Positions 1 to 9,129 of a stretch of 64,000 nt of DNA are shown piece after piece. A model generated the notes under the pieces. That model saw nothing but the letters and a program-made list of their open reading frames with translations, was not told the origin of the DNA and did not search any database. Both the position numbers and the translations under genes were made by a program. The DNA is taken from NCBI GenBank assembly GCA_938017975.1, contig CALIKQ010000014.1, positions 1-64,000 of the forward strand. Reading direction: 5' to 3'. Origin of the DNA: an uncultured Pseudomonadales bacterium (lineage in GTDB: Bacteria; Pseudomonadota; Gammaproteobacteria; Pseudomonadales; Azotimanducaceae). Numbering within the stretch: the stretch's first letter is position 1; every line of letters starts with the position of its first letter.

Positions 1-415
1 TGGAGCCTCAGAGGCTTGATACACCATCCAGTATCCTGAGTTTTCCTTAATAAAAAACCTACGAAACTACTGTTTACGGTTGTTACGCCGTTAGTAGTAG
101 TTCCTTTTTTAGAATTGGCCTTTTTTTGTGTCCAGGCTGTAACTACAACTCCTTCCGGAGGACAAACCGCCCCCGTGTCCTCATAAATGCTCCGGTATAC
201 TTTGGGTATACTTCAGGGGCAAAACGCGCTATTAAGCCTTTAAAAACATAGGGTTTATATGGAGTTAGGGCGTCTCCTCGGCACCATTTTTGATTCCATC
301 GCATCGACTGATGCTTTGCTGAAGCCTTCCTCGACTACATTGTACCGGGTATCGTCTTCGAGTACCGCTCATTTGTGAGCCCTTCAATCTCTTCCGTCTC
401 GGCACTTTAACGGTA
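1..415. other. Gene-free left edge of the window
   Basis: I see no credible gene here. It lies downstream of the leftward Ldh2-family gene. What can be seen is two T-rich runs near 105-110 and 121-127, a nested inverted repeat (CCGGAG at 155-160 with CTCCGG at 190-195; GAGGACA at 158-164 with TGTCCTC at 176-182), and two copies of GGTATACTT 11 bp apart (194-202, 205-213). A possible terminator at 66-110 is listed separately. The stretch could be the 3' flank of a gene that lies left of the window. Confidence 0.5.
66..110 (+). terminator. Possible intrinsic terminator, imperfect stem
   Basis: ACTACT (66-71) and ACGG (76-79) can pair with CCGT (88-91) and AGTAGT (93-98 or 96-101), giving an interrupted stem followed after TCC by six T residues. 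It would end transcription entering from the left. Read on the other strand the same hairpin is followed by a T-rich segment near 50-60, so it might also serve the leftward Ldh2 gene. The stem has an internal loop, so the call is weak. Confidence 0.3.
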
Positions 416-1471
416 TCAGGCTTCGAGCGCCTCGATTTCTGACGGACTAACACCTGCTTTTTCTGCGGCCATACAAATTGCGCCCCAGGATTGAGCATCA
501 ATCGGTATTCCCTCATTCAGTCGCTGCGCCCGACTTGCTCGCTCTGGGTCTCCAGGCAACTGCACTCGATCGAATCCCTCAGCCGGAGCGGCACTTCGCG
601 CGTAGGCTTGCATGCCCGCAACTTCTCGCGCAAAGCCTGCGGCACCGCCAAATACATCAGGATCAACAATGATCATCAACATGTGATTCACTGTCAGCTC
701 TTGCTGTTTGTCTAAATCTTGCATTGTCCATTCCCCCGCCAATGCCCCACCGAGCAGCTCACACATGAGTGCCAATCCAGATCCTTTGTGTCCTCCGAAA
801 GGCCCCAAAGATCCTCCTTCTGCAATGGCGTTTGCATCCTGGGTTGGCCGACCTGATGCATCAAATAAAGCACCTTCTGGAACCGGTTCTCCTTTCATAT
901 TTGCCACACGCACTTTGCCCAGGGCAATAGCGCTTGTCGCCATGTCTAGAATCAACGGCGCCTCATCAGTTGGGACACCACAGCAAAATGGATTCGTTTG
1001 CAGCCGTTTTTCTCGGCTGCCCCAAAGCGATACAAAAGGTGGATGTCCAACGACGTTAACAAAATGGATTGACACCATCCCCGCTGCAACGCAGTGCTCG
1101 GCATAAGTCCCAATGCGGCCCAGATGGTAATTATTGCGAGCGCCCACGCAGGCCAACCCGAACTGTTTTGCTTTTTCGATGCCAAGATCAGTAGCCTGAC
1201 GGCCAACGACCTGACCCAATCCAAATCCACCGTCCGTCAACAGCACAGCGCCATGGTCCTTCACGACCTCGACATTGCGATTGACTTGAAGACCGCCTTT
1301 CAAAGCGCTTCCAACATAATTGGGAATCATCCCGACACCGTGGGAATCATGTCCCTTCAAGTTGGCCTCAACAAGATGAGTCGCGGTTTCGAGGGCTTTT
1401 TCTGACTCTGCACCAAGGCGCTCAAAAATTGTCTGAGCAAATGATTTTAGCTTGAGATGATCAATGATCAC
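416..1471 (-). CDS. Malate/L-lactate dehydrogenase family (Ldh2/YbiC-type) NAD(P)-dependent oxidoreductase
   Basis: The 351-residue product belongs to the Ldh2 family, which is unrelated to Rossmann-fold malate and lactate dehydrogenases and oxidises 2-hydroxycarboxylates with NAD(P). The family signature GHDSHG is at residues 40-45, a second conserved His lies in NNYHLGRIG (about 113-121), and the late PFGGHKGSGLAL segment, typical of cofactor and substrate binding, is near residue 223. Length is normal for the family. The start is GTG at 1471 with AAAGGAA eight bases upstream. It is the last gene of the leftward block but is separated from purA by 269 bp of structured spacer, so it probably has its own control. 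The substrate (malate, lactate, ureidoglycolate, sulfolactate or another) cannot be read from the sequence. Confidence 0.85.
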   Translation of the reverse strand: MIIDHLKLKSFAQTIFERLGAESEKALETATHLVEANLKGHDSHGVGMIPNYVGSALKGGLQVNRNVEVVKDHGAVLLTDGGFGLGQVVGRQATDLGIEKAKQFGLACVGARNNYHLGRIGTYAEHCVAAGMVSIHFVNVVGHPPFVSLWGSREKRLQTNPFCCGVPTDEAPLILDMATSAIALGKVRVANMKGEPVPEGALFDASGRPTQDANAIAEGGSLGPFGGHKGSGLALMCELLGGALAGEWTMQDLDKQQELTVNHMLMIIVDPDVFGGAAGFAREVAGMQAYARSAAPAEGFDRVQLPGDPERASRAQRLNEGIPIDAQSWGAICMAAEKAGVSPSEIEALEA

Positions 1472-1490
1472 TGGGCATTCCTTTTAAAAA

Positions 1491-1571
1491 TAAATGTCGC
1501 TGATGGCGCCATCTCTCCATTCTGGCTCTCAATCATGTCCGGAAAAACTCCACCCCTCGCAGCGACATTTA
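1491..1571 (-). promoter_or_regulatory. Structured leader/operator region upstream of the Ldh2-family gene
   Basis: A perfect 12-bp inverted repeat (TAAATGTCGCTG at 1491-1502, CAGCGACATTTA at 1560-1571) brackets 57 bp. Overlapping its inner edge is a perfect 12-bp palindrome, GATGGCGCCATC (1502-1513), operator-like in symmetry. On the transcribed (minus) strand the closing arm is followed directly by TTTTT and then by the AAAGGAA ribosome-binding site of the dehydrogenase gene. The layout would suit an attenuator or a repressor site. No known riboswitch class was recognised. Confidence 0.4.
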
Positions 1572-1576
1572 GGCGG

Positions 1577-1619
1577 AAAAACGGCAACACCGTCAAGCTT
1601 TGCTCTGCGTAACAGCTTG
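1577..1619 (-). terminator. Probable terminator region after purA
   Basis: On the minus strand, downstream of the purA stop, a CAAGCT/AGCTTG hairpin (1614-1619 with 1594-1599) is followed by ACGG-TGTTG-CCGT (1581-1593) and then TTTTT. The second stem is short (4-6 bp with wobble), but hairpin plus T run in the right place makes it a reasonable end for the long operon. GGCGG (1572-1576) and CCGCC (1626-1630) can close the whole element into a three-way-junction-like fold. Confidence 0.4.
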
Positions 1620-1740
1620 AAAAAGCCGCCGTAAAAGATGCAGGTGCCTCTACTTAATCACCCTGGCCCCAAATACCACGCTATCCCAATCCAGATCGTT
1701 TGCTGTTGGGTCCGCGCAAAAGCCGCTTCAAGCGCTAGGG

Positions 1741-3024
<1,284 letters not shown>

Positions 3025-4200
3025 TTAAGACCCTTGTTCTATCGATTGAAGTTTCCACTCACCTTGCACCCAAGCCAAACGAAAATCTCCTGGTTTCTGC
3101 TCGGCCGAACCCTCGATGACGATATACCCCTCCGCTCGCAAAGCAGCAATGGCTGACCACTTTTGATCGGCATCCCTTGAGCTACCTCCATCACAGTGAA
3201 CCACCTTCGCCGCCGGCATTTCAGCAAGATGATCGCTGACGGAAAGTAGCTCTATATCAAAGCCTGTCGCTGCTCTGGCGCGACCAAACACTGCGCCGAT
3301 ATTATCGTAGCGCCCACCTTTAGCCACTGTTTGACCAGATTCGGGCAAGAAAACAGAAAAAACGATGCCCGTGTGGTATTCAAATCCGCGCAGCTCCGAA
3401 AGATCAAAGCTCAATCTGACATTGGGGAATCTTTGCGCAATGGCCTCACTCAATGCAGCGAGATTATCGATCGCTAGTGCAATTTGTGGCCATTCTCCGA
3501 CCAACGCACCTGCCTTGTCCAAAATCGCGACATCCCCAGAAAAACGGGGAAGCTCGCAAATCATCCGAGCAAGCTGCTCGGGCAATTGCTGCTCGCGAAC
3601 CATCTCAGACAAAGCATCATGTGATTTCCTCTGCACCAAAGAAAATATCTGAGCCTGCTGCGTCGGATCGAGTTGGGCTTGATCCAAAAGGCAGCGAAAA
3701 ATACTGACATCGCCTAGCTCCAATTGAACGTGCTCCAACCCCAAGGCATTCAATGCCTCCATCAGAAGACTGATCATTTCGATATCACCGAGGAGCTCTG
3801 TTTCACCAAAGAGCTCGGCGCCGACTTTTAGGGGGGTTCTAGAGGCCAACATATGATCGGGCCGACTTTGCAAGACGAAATCTGCGTAACACAATCTTGT
3901 CACGGCGGTATGGCCTAAGCTGTGCGCGTCGATCCGAGCCGTTTGCGGCGTTAGATCCGCAGGCAACCCCATCATCCGGCCCGTCAATTGATCGATCACT
4001 TTAAAGGTTTTGAGATCTAAGTCTTGCCCTGTTCCGGTCAGTAGGGATTCTAAAAACTCGAGCTTTGGGGGTATGACGTACTGATATCCCCAGCGCTTAA
4101 AAAGATCTAGGCAGATGCGACGGGCTTGTTCTAACTTCGCGGCAGTTTCCGGAAGAATGTCTTCAACGCCATCAGGCAGCAGCCAGTGCTCAATCGTCAT
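3025..4200 (-). CDS. hisZ: ATP phosphoribosyltransferase regulatory subunit
   Basis: HisZ is a histidyl-tRNA synthetase-like protein without aminoacylation activity. With the short form of HisG it makes the octameric first enzyme of histidine synthesis and carries the feedback-inhibition site. The class II synthetase fold is visible in the N-terminal half (LLPDGVEDILPETA at about 7-20, QTARIDAH near 84, RLCYADFVLQS near 102), with a later GLEHVQLELGDV segment and FEYHTGIVFSVF near 273. At 391 residues it lacks the anticodon-binding domain of true HisRS. Its presence predicts a short HisG elsewhere in the genome. It lies between yjeT and purA, 14 bp after the former. Confidence 0.93.
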   Translation of the reverse strand: MTIEHWLLPDGVEDILPETAAKLEQARRICLDLFKRWGYQYVIPPKLEFLESLLTGTGQDLDLKTFKVIDQLTGRMMGLPADLTPQTARIDAHSLGHTAVTRLCYADFVLQSRPDHMLASRTPLKVGAELFGETELLGDIEMISLLMEALNALGLEHVQLELGDVSIFRCLLDQAQLDPTQQAQIFSLVQRKSHDALSEMVREQQLPEQLARMICELPRFSGDVAILDKAGALVGEWPQIALAIDNLAALSEAIAQRFPNVRLSFDLSELRGFEYHTGIVFSVFLPESGQTVAKGGRYDNIGAVFGRARAATGFDIELLSVSDHLAEMPAAKVVHCDGGSSRDADQKWSAIAALRAEGYIVIEGSAEQKPGDFRLAWVQGEWKLQSIEQGS

Positions 4201-4214
4201 AAGGGCGGACCATC

Positions 4215-4406
4215 CTAGCCGTTCAACCAGTAAAGAAGCCCTGTACCTAACAACATCATTGCCAGCCCATAACCTCTCAGCGCGTTATCTTCCATATCCT
4301 GAACGGCGGAGACAAGTCGTTTCCAACGATTGGGCGCTGCAAACGGGATCAGTCCCTCGAGGACCAAAACCAAGCAGAGCGCGACCCACAAGTCATCAAG
4401 GTTCAT
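4215..4406 (-). CDS. yjeT: Small inner-membrane protein, DUF2065 (YjeT-like)
   Basis: The 63-residue protein consists almost entirely of two predicted membrane helices, about residues 5-24 and 46-62, joined by a short basic/acidic loop. Length, topology and position between hflC and the hisZ/purA pair match the DUF2065/YjeT family, which accompanies hflKC in many gammaproteobacteria. Its function is not established. An AAGGA ribosome-binding site precedes the ATG. Co-transcription with hflC is likely since the gap is only 27 bp. Confidence 0.85.
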   Translation of the reverse strand: MNLDDLWVALCLVLVLEGLIPFAAPNRWKRLVSAVQDMEDNALRGYGLAMMLLGTGLLYWLNG

Positions 4407-4433
4407 AAGTCCTTATCTCAACCACCCGGTCTC

Positions 4434-5312
4434 TCATTTTTTTAAGGACTGGCTATCATTGAGATATTTGAAAAAATCGCTATTAGGGTCCAGCAACAAA
4501 ATATCGCTCTTCTCAGCAAACGTTCGTTTGTAAGCAGCCATGCTTCGGTAGAACTTATAAAATTCCTTATCTTGGTTAAACGCGCGCGCATAGGAAGCCG
4601 CCGCTTGGGCATCACCATTACCCCTAACTATTTCGGCATCACCATAGGCTTCCGCGAGGATCACCTCTCGCTGCTTGTCGGCATCGGCGCGAATTCCAAC
4701 GGCCAACTCTTGCCCCTTCGCACGGTGCTCCTTGGCCTCGATATCTCGTTCAGTGTTCATGCGCATGTAGACGGACTGGCTTACTTCTTGTGGCAAATCG
4801 ATCCGTTTTACGCGCACATCAACGACTTCCACACCGAGTTCAGCGTCTGCAACCTCGTTGAGCGCAACCACCAACGCTTCCATCAATTCATCGCGCTGAC
4901 CAGAGACCACTTCATGCAGGGTCCGCTTACTGATTTCGTTCCGGAGACCGTTGTTAATGCGCTGCTTGAGTAGCTCTTCGGCCCGCCTCTGATCACCTGA
5001 GGTCGCGGTATAGTAGGTTTCTACTTTTTTAACTCTGAACTTGGCGAAGGAGTCGACGATCAACGCCTTTTTTTCAAGCGTTAAAAACCGTTCTGCGGGC
5101 GCATCAACAGTCAGTACTCTGCCATCGAATTTCCGCACCTCCTCCATAAAAGGTAGCTTTAAATGTATGCCGGTTGAGATATCAGGGTTTACCACCTTGC
5201 CCAGTCTAAGCAAGACCCCGCGCTCCATTTCATTAACAATGTAAATCGAGCTTGATCCAATCAGAACCAACCCCGCCAGAAGAATCATGATTACCGCTAA
5301 TCGATTCGACAT
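4434..5312 (-). CDS. hflC: HflC, SPFH-domain subunit of the FtsH protease modulator
   Basis: HflC pairs with HflK to form a large periplasm-facing cage around the FtsH membrane protease and limits its access to membrane substrates. One N-terminal transmembrane segment spans about residues 6-25, followed by the SPFH/band-7 domain (ERGVLLRLGKV near 30) and a long helical region rich in Arg, Glu and Ala (about 190-260), ending near NDSQSLKK. The 292-residue length is typical. It starts 16 bp after the hflK stop and is almost certainly translated from the same message. Confidence 0.95.
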   Translation of the reverse strand: MSNRLAVIMILLAGLVLIGSSSIYIVNEMERGVLLRLGKVVNPDISTGIHLKLPFMEEVRKFDGRVLTVDAPAERFLTLEKKALIVDSFAKFRVKKVETYYTATSGDQRRAEELLKQRINNGLRNEISKRTLHEVVSGQRDELMEALVVALNEVADAELGVEVVDVRVKRIDLPQEVSQSVYMRMNTERDIEAKEHRAKGQELAVGIRADADKQREVILAEAYGDAEIVRGNGDAQAAASYARAFNQDKEFYKFYRSMAAYKRTFAEKSDILLLDPNSDFFKYLNDSQSLKK

Positions 5313-5328
5313 GTCTGTCTCCTATAAT

Positions 5329-6456
5329 CTACTGACGATCGCGACGGCTGCGAGCAGACGTCGTATCTTGTGGTCTTTGTGAGACCGAGTCAGACCCAGC
5401 CATGCCATTGCCGCGGACGGTTTGGCTGCCTTGCTGCATCATTCGGTCGAGCGGGATATACATCATGTTGTTGCCGCCCTCGACGTCAATCATCACTTTC
5501 GATGAGTTGGACATCACCGCCTCCATCGTATCGAGGTACATCCGCTCACGAGTCACTTCTGGAGCCGCCTTATATTCCACGTAGAGCTGGTTGAACCGCT
5601 CGGCTTCACCTCTCGCTTGCGCGACAACTCTCTGCCGATAACCCTCAGCTTCTTCTAAGTACCGCTGCGCCTCACCCCGAGCCTCAGGAATGACTTGATT
5701 GGCATACGCATCCGCTTCATTGCGCACCCTGACTTCGTCTTCCCGCGCTCTGATCACCTCATCGAAGGCTTCACGAACCGCATCTGGCGGCGCTGTCTCA
5801 TCAACGTTAACTTGGGTTACGAAAATACCCGTCCCATAGGCGAGCATGTAATTCTGGATGCGCGATTTAATCTCATCCCCCATCAACGCACGACCCTCGG
5901 TCAGTACTTCATCCATCTCTGTGCTGCCTGCAACATGCCGGACCGCAGCCTCTGTGGATTGATGCAAACTTTTCTCTGGATCTTTTACTTCCAATGCGTA
6001 TTTTTTGACATCGTCAATAACGTACTGAACCGTCAGCTTCACTTTGACGATATTCTCGTCCTCAGTGAGCATCTCCGAATCATGAGGGTGTGATCTGACT
6101 CTAGAAACATTGTGAATAATCACCTTATCAACAATCGGCGGGTACCAGCTCAAACCGGGCATCACGATGGCTTCTTGCACTTCTCCAAATCTGAGCACAA
6201 CGCCTCTTTCCTGCTCGTCAAGGGTATAAATCCCCATCAGGCCATAACCGATGAGTCCGCCTAAGATAATTAATATGAGTAGCGATGAGGTCAGACCGCC
6301 CCCGCCTGATGGCGCGTTGGTTCTTCCACCGCCGAACATCCCGCCCAAATTGTCTCTGAGTTTCTTAAATGCCTCATCCAAATCGGGAGGCCCCTGATCC
6401 TGACGATTGCCCCAGGGATCCTTATCTCCACCGTTGCCGGGTTCATTCCAGGCCAT
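5329..6456 (-). CDS. hflK: HflK, SPFH-domain subunit of the FtsH protease modulator
   Basis: The partner of HflC. The N-terminus is a cytoplasmic Gly/Asn/Asp-rich tail with PWGNRQDQGPPDLD, then a transmembrane helix at about residues 55-75, the SPFH domain beginning ERGVVLRFGEV, and a charged helical region (about 225-300). The C-terminus is a low-complexity Ser/Gln/Arg tail. I place the start at the ATG giving MAWNEPG, the usual HflK beginning, because GGAG lies six bases before it; an in-frame TTG four codons earlier overlaps that ribosome-binding site. It follows hflX by 61 bp. Confidence 0.94.
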   Translation of the reverse strand: MAWNEPGNGGDKDPWGNRQDQGPPDLDEAFKKLRDNLGGMFGGGRTNAPSGGGGLTSSLLILIILGGLIGYGLMGIYTLDEQERGVVLRFGEVQEAIVMPGLSWYPPIVDKVIIHNVSRVRSHPHDSEMLTEDENIVKVKLTVQYVIDDVKKYALEVKDPEKSLHQSTEAAVRHVAGSTEMDEVLTEGRALMGDEIKSRIQNYMLAYGTGIFVTQVNVDETAPPDAVREAFDEVIRAREDEVRVRNEADAYANQVIPEARGEAQRYLEEAEGYRQRVVAQARGEAERFNQLYVEYKAAPEVTRERMYLDTMEAVMSNSSKVMIDVEGGNNMMYIPLDRMMQQGSQTVRGNGMAGSDSVSQRPQDTTSARSRRDRQ

Positions 6457-6517
6457 GTCTTTCTCCAAATCCGCTGTTGAGTGTTATCTTCCCACTAATC
6501 GCGTCAAGATGCATTGT

Positions 6518-7789
6518 CTAAGCGCTCGTTATTGCCGCATTTAGTCGAGCAAGATTCTTTTTTTCTATACGTAAATGCATTTCAATTGTTCCACCGTCCT
6601 GCATCACCTCATTAATAACCGATGCCATTTCAAAACACTTTGCTCGAATGCGGCCTTGCTCAGGGCTTAACTCGATCACTGTGTTCACAACATCATTGGC
6701 AATCAACTCATCGATGCAGCTGATCAACGCGGGCAGACCCGTGCCGTTAATCGCCGAGACTTGTACCGATACGGGAACCCCCATCGAATTTCGGCGAATT
6801 TCTGGCCCGGGGTCGTCCACGAGGTCGGATTTATTCAGTACCAACAACTGAGGCACCCGACTGGCGCCAATCTCAGACAAAACAGCATTCACCTCTAACT
6901 CTCGCTCCTGCTTTTCAGCAGCAGCAGCATCAACGACATGAAGTATCAATGTCGATTCAGCGACCTCCTCTAAGGTGGCTTTAAAGGCTTCGATCAACCC
7001 ATGCGGCAGCGCTCTGATAAAGCCAACCGTATCTGAGAGCACCGCTTTACCGGCTAGCGGAAGTGCGATCTGTCGCAAGGTCGGGTCGAGGGTTGCAAAC
7101 AATTGATCCGCTGCATGGACATTGGCCTCAGTCAGACGATTGAAAAGCGTCGATTTGCCCGCGTTGGTGTAGCCTGCCAAAGCGACTGTCGCAGTCTCTG
7201 ATTTACTTCGCGCTCGTCTACTTTGATGACGCTGACGCTGAACCTTGGCCAGCTTTTCTTTGAGTTTTTTATTCCGCGCACCTAAAAGTCGCTGATCAGC
7301 TTCAAGTTGGGTTTCGCCGGCCCCGCCAAGCCCAGCGCCTGCACCGCCGCGCTGACGATCGAGGTGAGTCCAGCCTCTGACAAGCCGAGAAGCGCTGTGC
7401 TCTAGTTGAGCAAGTTCCACCTGCAACTGCCCTTCAAAGGTACGCGCCCGCTGGGCAAAAATTTCCAAGATCAGCGCGGTCCTACCCATGACTCGCTTAC
7501 CAATTGCAGCCTCAAGGTTTCGTTCTTGAGTCGCCGTCAAATCCTCGCTAAAAATAATGAGTTCTGCGCCAGCTGTCTCAGCTGAGATTTTAATTTCCTC
7601 CACTTTGCCTGAGCCAACCAGAGTTTTGGGATGCGGCTCCTTACGCCCACTGGTGACGAACCCAACGACCTTCAAGCCAGCAGATAGCGTTAACTCCTCA
7701 ATTTCCTCTGGTGTTGCGAGCTCAGAGCCTTTGTTCTGAATGAAAACAAGGAGCGCCTCGGAGCCAATGGCAGGTCGGTCAAAAAACAC
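6518..7789 (-). CDS. hflX: Ribosome-associated GTPase HflX
   Basis: HflX is a GTPase that binds the 50S subunit and splits stalled or heat-damaged ribosomes. It shows the N-terminal HflX domain (VGSGKVEEI near 57), a glycine-rich linker GGAGAGLGGAGETQLE, and the G domain with G1 GYTNAGKST (about 209), G3 DTVGFI and G4 NKSD. Length (423) is normal. The start is GTG at 7789; no upstream alternative preserves the family N-terminus better. It lies 17 bp after hfq and continues into hflK. Confidence 0.95.
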   Translation of the reverse strand: MFFDRPAIGSEALLVFIQNKGSELATPEEIEELTLSAGLKVVGFVTSGRKEPHPKTLVGSGKVEEIKISAETAGAELIIFSEDLTATQERNLEAAIGKRVMGRTALILEIFAQRARTFEGQLQVELAQLEHSASRLVRGWTHLDRQRGGAGAGLGGAGETQLEADQRLLGARNKKLKEKLAKVQRQRHQSRRARSKSETATVALAGYTNAGKSTLFNRLTEANVHAADQLFATLDPTLRQIALPLAGKAVLSDTVGFIRALPHGLIEAFKATLEEVAESTLILHVVDAAAAEKQERELEVNAVLSEIGASRVPQLLVLNKSDLVDDPGPEIRRNSMGVPVSVQVSAINGTGLPALISCIDELIANDVVNTVIELSPEQGRIRAKCFEMASVINEVMQDGGTIEMHLRIEKKNLARLNAAITSA

Positions 7790-7806
7790 GCTATCGGCCT
7801 GATGCC

Positions 7807-8061
7807 TTAATGCGAAGCTTCCAGAGACTCACTGGCATCGCCATCGACATCAAAAGTAAAAGGACGAGACGGCACAACGGTTGAAATAGCAGATTTATAA
7901 ATCATTTGATTTACCGTATTGCGCAACAAAATGACAAACTGATCGAAGGATTCAATCTGACCCTGCAATTTGATACCACTGACAAGAAAAATAGACACCG
8001 GAATCCGTTCTTTCCTCAATGCATTTAAAAATGGGTCTTGTAATGACTGACCTTTTGCCAT
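7807..8061 (-). CDS. hfq: RNA chaperone Hfq, with Ser in place of His57
   Basis: Hfq forms a hexameric ring that anneals small RNAs to mRNAs. The 84-residue product has Sm1 (about 10-46) and Sm2 (about 52-66). Proximal-face residues Gln8 and Phe42, Lys31 of the distal face, and the rim run Arg16-Lys17-Glu18-Arg19 are all in the expected places. The highly conserved YKHA motif reads Tyr55-Lys56-Ser57-Ala58, so the pore His is Ser. The C-terminal tail is very short, only about 17 residues after the core. AAGGA precedes the ATG. The 139 bp before it, after miaA, probably carries its own promoter although no strong -35/-10 pair stands out. Confidence 0.96.
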   Translation of the reverse strand: MAKGQSLQDPFLNALRKERIPVSIFLVSGIKLQGQIESFDQFVILLRNTVNQMIYKSAISTVVPSRPFTFDVDGDASESLEASH

Positions 8062-8200
8062 GGTATTTCCTTATTGATCATTGGCAGCTGTTTACAAGCG
8101 CTGCTGTTGCTAAAGTATCCGACCACTGTCGATGACACTTTTTGTGAGCCCCTCCCTGGGCGGACTGTTCTTTGAACCTCGTTTTCTGAACCGTCCTCAA

Positions 8201-9127
8201 CTACCCACGTCTTAATATGTTGCCGACTTTGTCTATTTTCAAGAGCTGGTCAAGCGCTGGTTCCGATATTTGTTGCAACTCTGGCCAAGACCGGAGCCAA
8301 GTCAATTGTCGCTTGGCCAGCTGGCGAGTTGCAACCACAGCTTTCTCAAACAACCCCTCAGCACTGAGCTGGCCACCCAAATACTGCCAGACTTGACGAT
8401 ACCCGACCGCCTTCATTGATGGTAAATCCTCATGCAGGTCATAGTCACGCTTTAAACCCTCAACTTCTAAAACGAGGCCCTGATCCAACATTTGACGAAA
8501 CCGCAACGCAATGCCCTCGTGCAAGGCTGACCTTGACGACGGGATTATGGCAACTTCAGTCATTGCTGTTGTTGTCCCTTGCTGCCCTTCTTGAATTAAT
8601 TCTGACATCGAACGGCCGGTGAGCCGATAGATCTCAAGCGCCCTTTGTAATCGCTGCGTATCGCTGGGCTTTATCCGTTTACCGGCTTCTGGATCGACCT
8701 TCAACAGCTCCTGATGAAGCGTATTCCAACCTAGCTGGTCTGCCTCCGCTAAAACCTGCGCCCGAACAGCTTCATCGGCTCTGGGTAATCGGGCCAAACC
8801 CTCTCGCAATGCTTTGAGATAAAGCATTGTTCCACCCACGAGCACCGGTAACCGACCGCGTCCACGAATCTCAGCCATCGCGATCTCAGCGTCCTGGCAA
8901 AAATCAAACGCCGTATAAGGTTGGTCGGGAGACCTGACATCAATGATGTGATGAGGCACTTGGTTCTGTTGCTGCGTGCTTGGTTTCGCAGTGCCTAGAT
9001 CCATCCCTTGATAGACTTGCGCTGAATCGACACTGATAATTTCGATGTCGAACCGTTGCGCCAACTCGAACGCGAGCGCGGACTTGCCGCAAGCCGTAGG
9101 GCCTGTAATCACCAGAGCCGTCTTCAA
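8201..9127 (-). CDS. miaA: tRNA dimethylallyltransferase
   Basis: MiaA adds the dimethylallyl group to A37 of tRNAs that read UNN codons. The P-loop GPTACGKS is at residues 8-15, followed by SVDSAQVYQGMDLGTAKP, a segment specific to the family, and GGTMLYLKAL in the catalytic core. I choose the TTG at 9127, two bases after the mutL stop, because it gives MKTALVITGPT, the normal MiaA beginning, and has GAGGGG nine bases upstream inside the end of mutL. The longer reading from 9184 would add 19 residues with no family match and overlap mutL by 55 bp. From the TTG the protein has 308 residues, as usual. Confidence 0.93.
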   Translation of the reverse strand: MKTALVITGPTACGKSALAFELAQRFDIEIISVDSAQVYQGMDLGTAKPSTQQQNQVPHHIIDVRSPDQPYTAFDFCQDAEIAMAEIRGRGRLPVLVGGTMLYLKALREGLARLPRADEAVRAQVLAEADQLGWNTLHQELLKVDPEAGKRIKPSDTQRLQRALEIYRLTGRSMSELIQEGQQGTTTAMTEVAIIPSSRSALHEGIALRFRQMLDQGLVLEVEGLKRDYDLHEDLPSMKAVGYRQVWQYLGGQLSAEGLFEKAVVATRQLAKRQLTWLRSWPELQQISEPALDQLLKIDKVGNILRRG

Positions 9128-9129
9128 CG

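Noticed and set aside
265-516. 83-codon leftward open frame overlapping the end of the Ldh2 gene
   Set aside because: Very basic, no family resemblance, and more than a third of it is an alternative frame of the dehydrogenase coding sequence.
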